Source: Verrucomicrobiales bacterium (GTDB taxonomy: Bacteria > Verrucomicrobiota > Verrucomicrobiia > Verrucomicrobiales > DEV007). Taken from it: 7,386 bases of DNA. This document shows positions 5,820 through 7,386 of the stretch, one piece after another; the first letter of the stretch is position 1, and every line of letters starts with the position of its first letter. A program made the position numbers and the translations under genes. The notes under the pieces were generated by a model that saw only the letters and a program-made list of their open reading frames with translations, was not told the origin of the DNA and did not search any database. The stretch is taken from contig PAHQ01000080.1 in NCBI GenBank assembly GCA_002705125.1, positions 13,384 through 20,769 on the forward strand. The letters are read 5' to 3'.

Positions 5820-7211
5820 CTAAGATAGTATATCTTTTACAACTTTACCAAATTCATCTGTCAATTTAAAATCTCTTCCTTGGTGATGAAAAGTTAAACG
5901 TTCATGCTCTATCCCAAGACAATGAAGTATAGTTGCATTTAAATCATGAACATGAACGCGGTTATGTGCTGCAAAATAACCAAAATCATCTGTGGCCCCG
6001 TGAACATGACCTCCCCGTATACCACCACCCGCCATCCACATGCTAAATCCATGAGGATGATGATCTCTTCCATAACCTTTTCCTGAACCCTGTGACATTG
6101 GAGTTCTGCCAAATTCTCCACCCCAAATGACAAGGGTATCATCAAGCATTCCACGCTGTTTGAGATCTTTCAACAGTGCTGCAATAGGTTTATCAACAGA
6201 TTTACAACGCTCAGTGTGGTCACTAACTATTTGACCATGAGAATCCCACCCCTTGTCATACAGTTGTATAAATCGGACTCCTCGCTCAGCAAGCCTTCTA
6301 GCCAATAAGCAATTATTTGCGAAAGACACTGCATTGGGTTCTGATCCATAAGAATTTTTAATATATTCAGGCTCGCTAGAAAGGTCCGTTAATTCTGGAA
6401 CTGACATCTGCATCCTAAACGCCAATTCATACTGCGAAATTCTAGCATTGATCTCTGGATCACTAACAGCGTCAAAACGTTTGGCATTCATCCAGTTAAT
6501 TAAATCAACTTGACGACGTCGCTCTTCCCTACTCACTCCATCTGGATTTTTAACAAATAGCACAGGGTCTCCTTTCGTTCTAAATTGAACACCTTGATGC
6601 TCAGCTGGCAAAAAACCAGATCCCCAATAACTATCAAGAAGGGGTTGTCTATTTTTTCCGGAGGCTAGTACAACGAATGCTGGAAGATCTTTATTTTCAC
6701 TCCCAATCCCATAAGAAAGCCATGCTCCTAAAGATGGTCTTCCAAAACGAACACTACCAGTATTCATAAACATGACCGCTGGATCGTGATTAAAAGTATC
6801 AGAGTATACTGAACGAATGACCGTTATATCATCTATAACTTCGCCAACTTCAGGAAAAAGTTCTGAAACTTCAATTCCACTATTACCTTTTTTATAAAAT
6901 TTCCAGTCGGACCCTTTAAGTAAAGGCTGCGACTCTTTTATCATTGCAAATTCATGATTTCTAACAATCTCTGCAGGCACCTTTTCACCATCTCTTTTAT
7001 TTAATAAAGGTTTGGGGTCAAAAGTATCTACATGGGAAGGCCCTCCTGACATAAAAAGATAAATTACTCTCTTTGCCTTAGGTGCGGGTCCTCCAATTAA
7101 AGAAAACTTTTCATTAGATCCAAGTAAAGACTCAAGACCAAGTGATCCGATACTAAATGGAGATGCAGTAAGAAGTTTTCTTCTCGTAATCTCTTGTGCC
7201 CAATTCATCAT
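5820..7211 (-). CDS. DUF1501 family protein with Tat-type signal (long form)
   Basis: A 463-residue DUF1501 (PF07394) protein of the kind usually paired with DUF1549/DUF1553 cytochrome-type proteins in Planctomycetes and Verrucomicrobia. The N-terminus has a twin-arginine-like ITRRKLL (Arg10-Arg11) and a hydrophobic stretch to about residue 30. Motifs in order: MSGGPSHVDTFDPKP (54-68, His60), NHDP (141-144), LLARRLAERGVRFIQL (302-317), GWDSHG (321-326), EFGRTP (366-371), GRDHHPHG (381-388), GGGIRGGHVHG (396-405), HVHDLNAT (420-427) and HHQGRDFKL (442-450). These His/Asp clusters resemble the metal-site layout of the alkaline-phosphatase superfamily, but the reaction is unknown. It starts with ATGATG; the upstream DUF1553-type gene ends in TGA inside it, giving a 4-base overlap and probable translational coupling, with no good Shine-Dalgarno. 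Met2 is an equally possible start. It is followed 20 bases later by the small membrane protein. Confidence 0.95.
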   Translation of the reverse strand: MMNWAQEITRRKLLTASPFSIGSLGLESLLGSNEKFSLIGGPAPKAKRVIYLFMSGGPSHVDTFDPKPLLNKRDGEKVPAEIVRNHEFAMIKESQPLLKGSDWKFYKKGNSGIEVSELFPEVGEVIDDITVIRSVYSDTFNHDPAVMFMNTGSVRFGRPSLGAWLSYGIGSENKDLPAFVVLASGKNRQPLLDSYWGSGFLPAEHQGVQFRTKGDPVLFVKNPDGVSREERRRQVDLINWMNAKRFDAVSDPEINARISQYELAFRMQMSVPELTDLSSEPEYIKNSYGSEPNAVSFANNCLLARRLAERGVRFIQLYDKGWDSHGQIVSDHTERCKSVDKPIAALLKDLKQRGMLDDTLVIWGGEFGRTPMSQGSGKGYGRDHHPHGFSMWMAGGGIRGGHVHGATDDFGYFAAHNRVHVHDLNATILHCLGIEHERLTFHHQGRDFKLTDEFGKVVKDILS

Positions 7212-7386
7212 TCTCTAGTGAGGGCTTCATCTAAATTTAAAAGAACTGCCGCAACAGAATACCAACCGTCTACATTTAAAAGGTTTCGAAACTTTTCTAA
7301 CTCCTCTTTTGCTGGAGTTCGCCCCAAACATATTAAAAATGCCTGCTTTATTTTTTCACTAACAGATAAATTTGGGAAATCTGATA
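7208..7386 (-). CDS. C-terminal end of a DUF1553-type protein (partial)
   Basis: An open frame enters from the right edge and ends at TGA 7208-7210, covering 58 residues plus the stop. The readable part contains ICLGRTPAKEELEKF, then WYSVAAVLLNLDEALTRE at the very C-terminus. This matches the end of DUF1553 (PF07587) proteins, where an LxRxPxxxE element is followed by a V-A-x-V-L-x-N-x-D-E tail. In this group the missing upstream part normally carries DUF1549 and often a planctomycete cytochrome c domain; that part cannot be seen here. The ATGA overlap with the next gene, a DUF1501 protein, is the classical arrangement for this pair and supports the identification. The operon promoter must lie beyond the window. 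Confidence 0.82.
   Translation of the reverse strand, partial: SDFPNLSVSEKIKQAFLICLGRTPAKEELEKFRNLLNVDGWYSVAAVLLNLDEALTRE

Noticed and set aside
5939..6154. A 71-codon minus-strand frame inside the second DUF1501 gene
   Set aside because: It is a frame-shifted reading of the most conserved part of DUF1501 and has no independent start signal.
1..7386. Search for CRISPR repeats, tRNA or rRNA genes, insertion sequences, toxin-antitoxin or defence genes
   Set aside because: None is visible; coding occupies nearly the whole window and no intergenic gap exceeds 133 bases.

Overview
The window is an AT-rich stretch (roughly 40% GC by eye) with six complete protein genes and one partial gene. The gene types point to the Planctomycetes-Verrucomicrobia-Lentisphaerae group: two Tat-signal DUF1501 proteins, the tail of a DUF1553-type protein directly upstream of one of them, an exported formylglycine-type sulfatase and an exported sialate O-acetylesterase family protein. 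The AT-rich coding and the sulfatase/acetylesterase content fit a marine polysaccharide degrader. That is inferred from family knowledge and no marker gene is present to name the lineage.

Left half, plus strand (31-3939): a SASA-family acetylesterase, a DUF1501 protein and an alpha/beta-hydrolase esterase follow one another, with gaps of 133 and 74 bases. The 133-base gap carries a plausible sigma70-like promoter with an inverted repeat lying across its spacer, so the DUF1501 and esterase genes may form their own transcription unit.

Right half, minus strand (7386 down to 3947): a tight operon reads DUF1553 C-terminus (cut by the window edge), DUF1501, an 88-residue two-helix membrane protein, then sulfatase. 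DUF1553 and DUF1501 overlap by 4 bases (ATGA). The membrane protein follows 20 bases later. The 53 bases before the sulfatase are filled by a possible 17-codon reading frame that overlaps the previous stop and abuts the sulfatase ATG. The two halves converge with only 7 bases between stop codons and no visible terminator.

Functionally, the three recognisable hydrolases would remove ester decorations (acetyl or other acyl groups, and sulfate) from extracellular or periplasmic substrates. All three carry export signals and intact catalytic motifs. The DUF1501 proteins belong to the alkaline-phosphatase-like fold group and keep conserved His/Asp motifs, but their reaction is not established. The least explained items are the 88-residue membrane protein inside the DUF1501-sulfatase operon and the plus-strand DUF1501 gene, which has no DUF1553 partner in view. 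I see no RNA genes, CRISPR arrays, insertion sequences, toxin-antitoxin pairs or defence genes, and nothing that amounts to a clearly new biological system.
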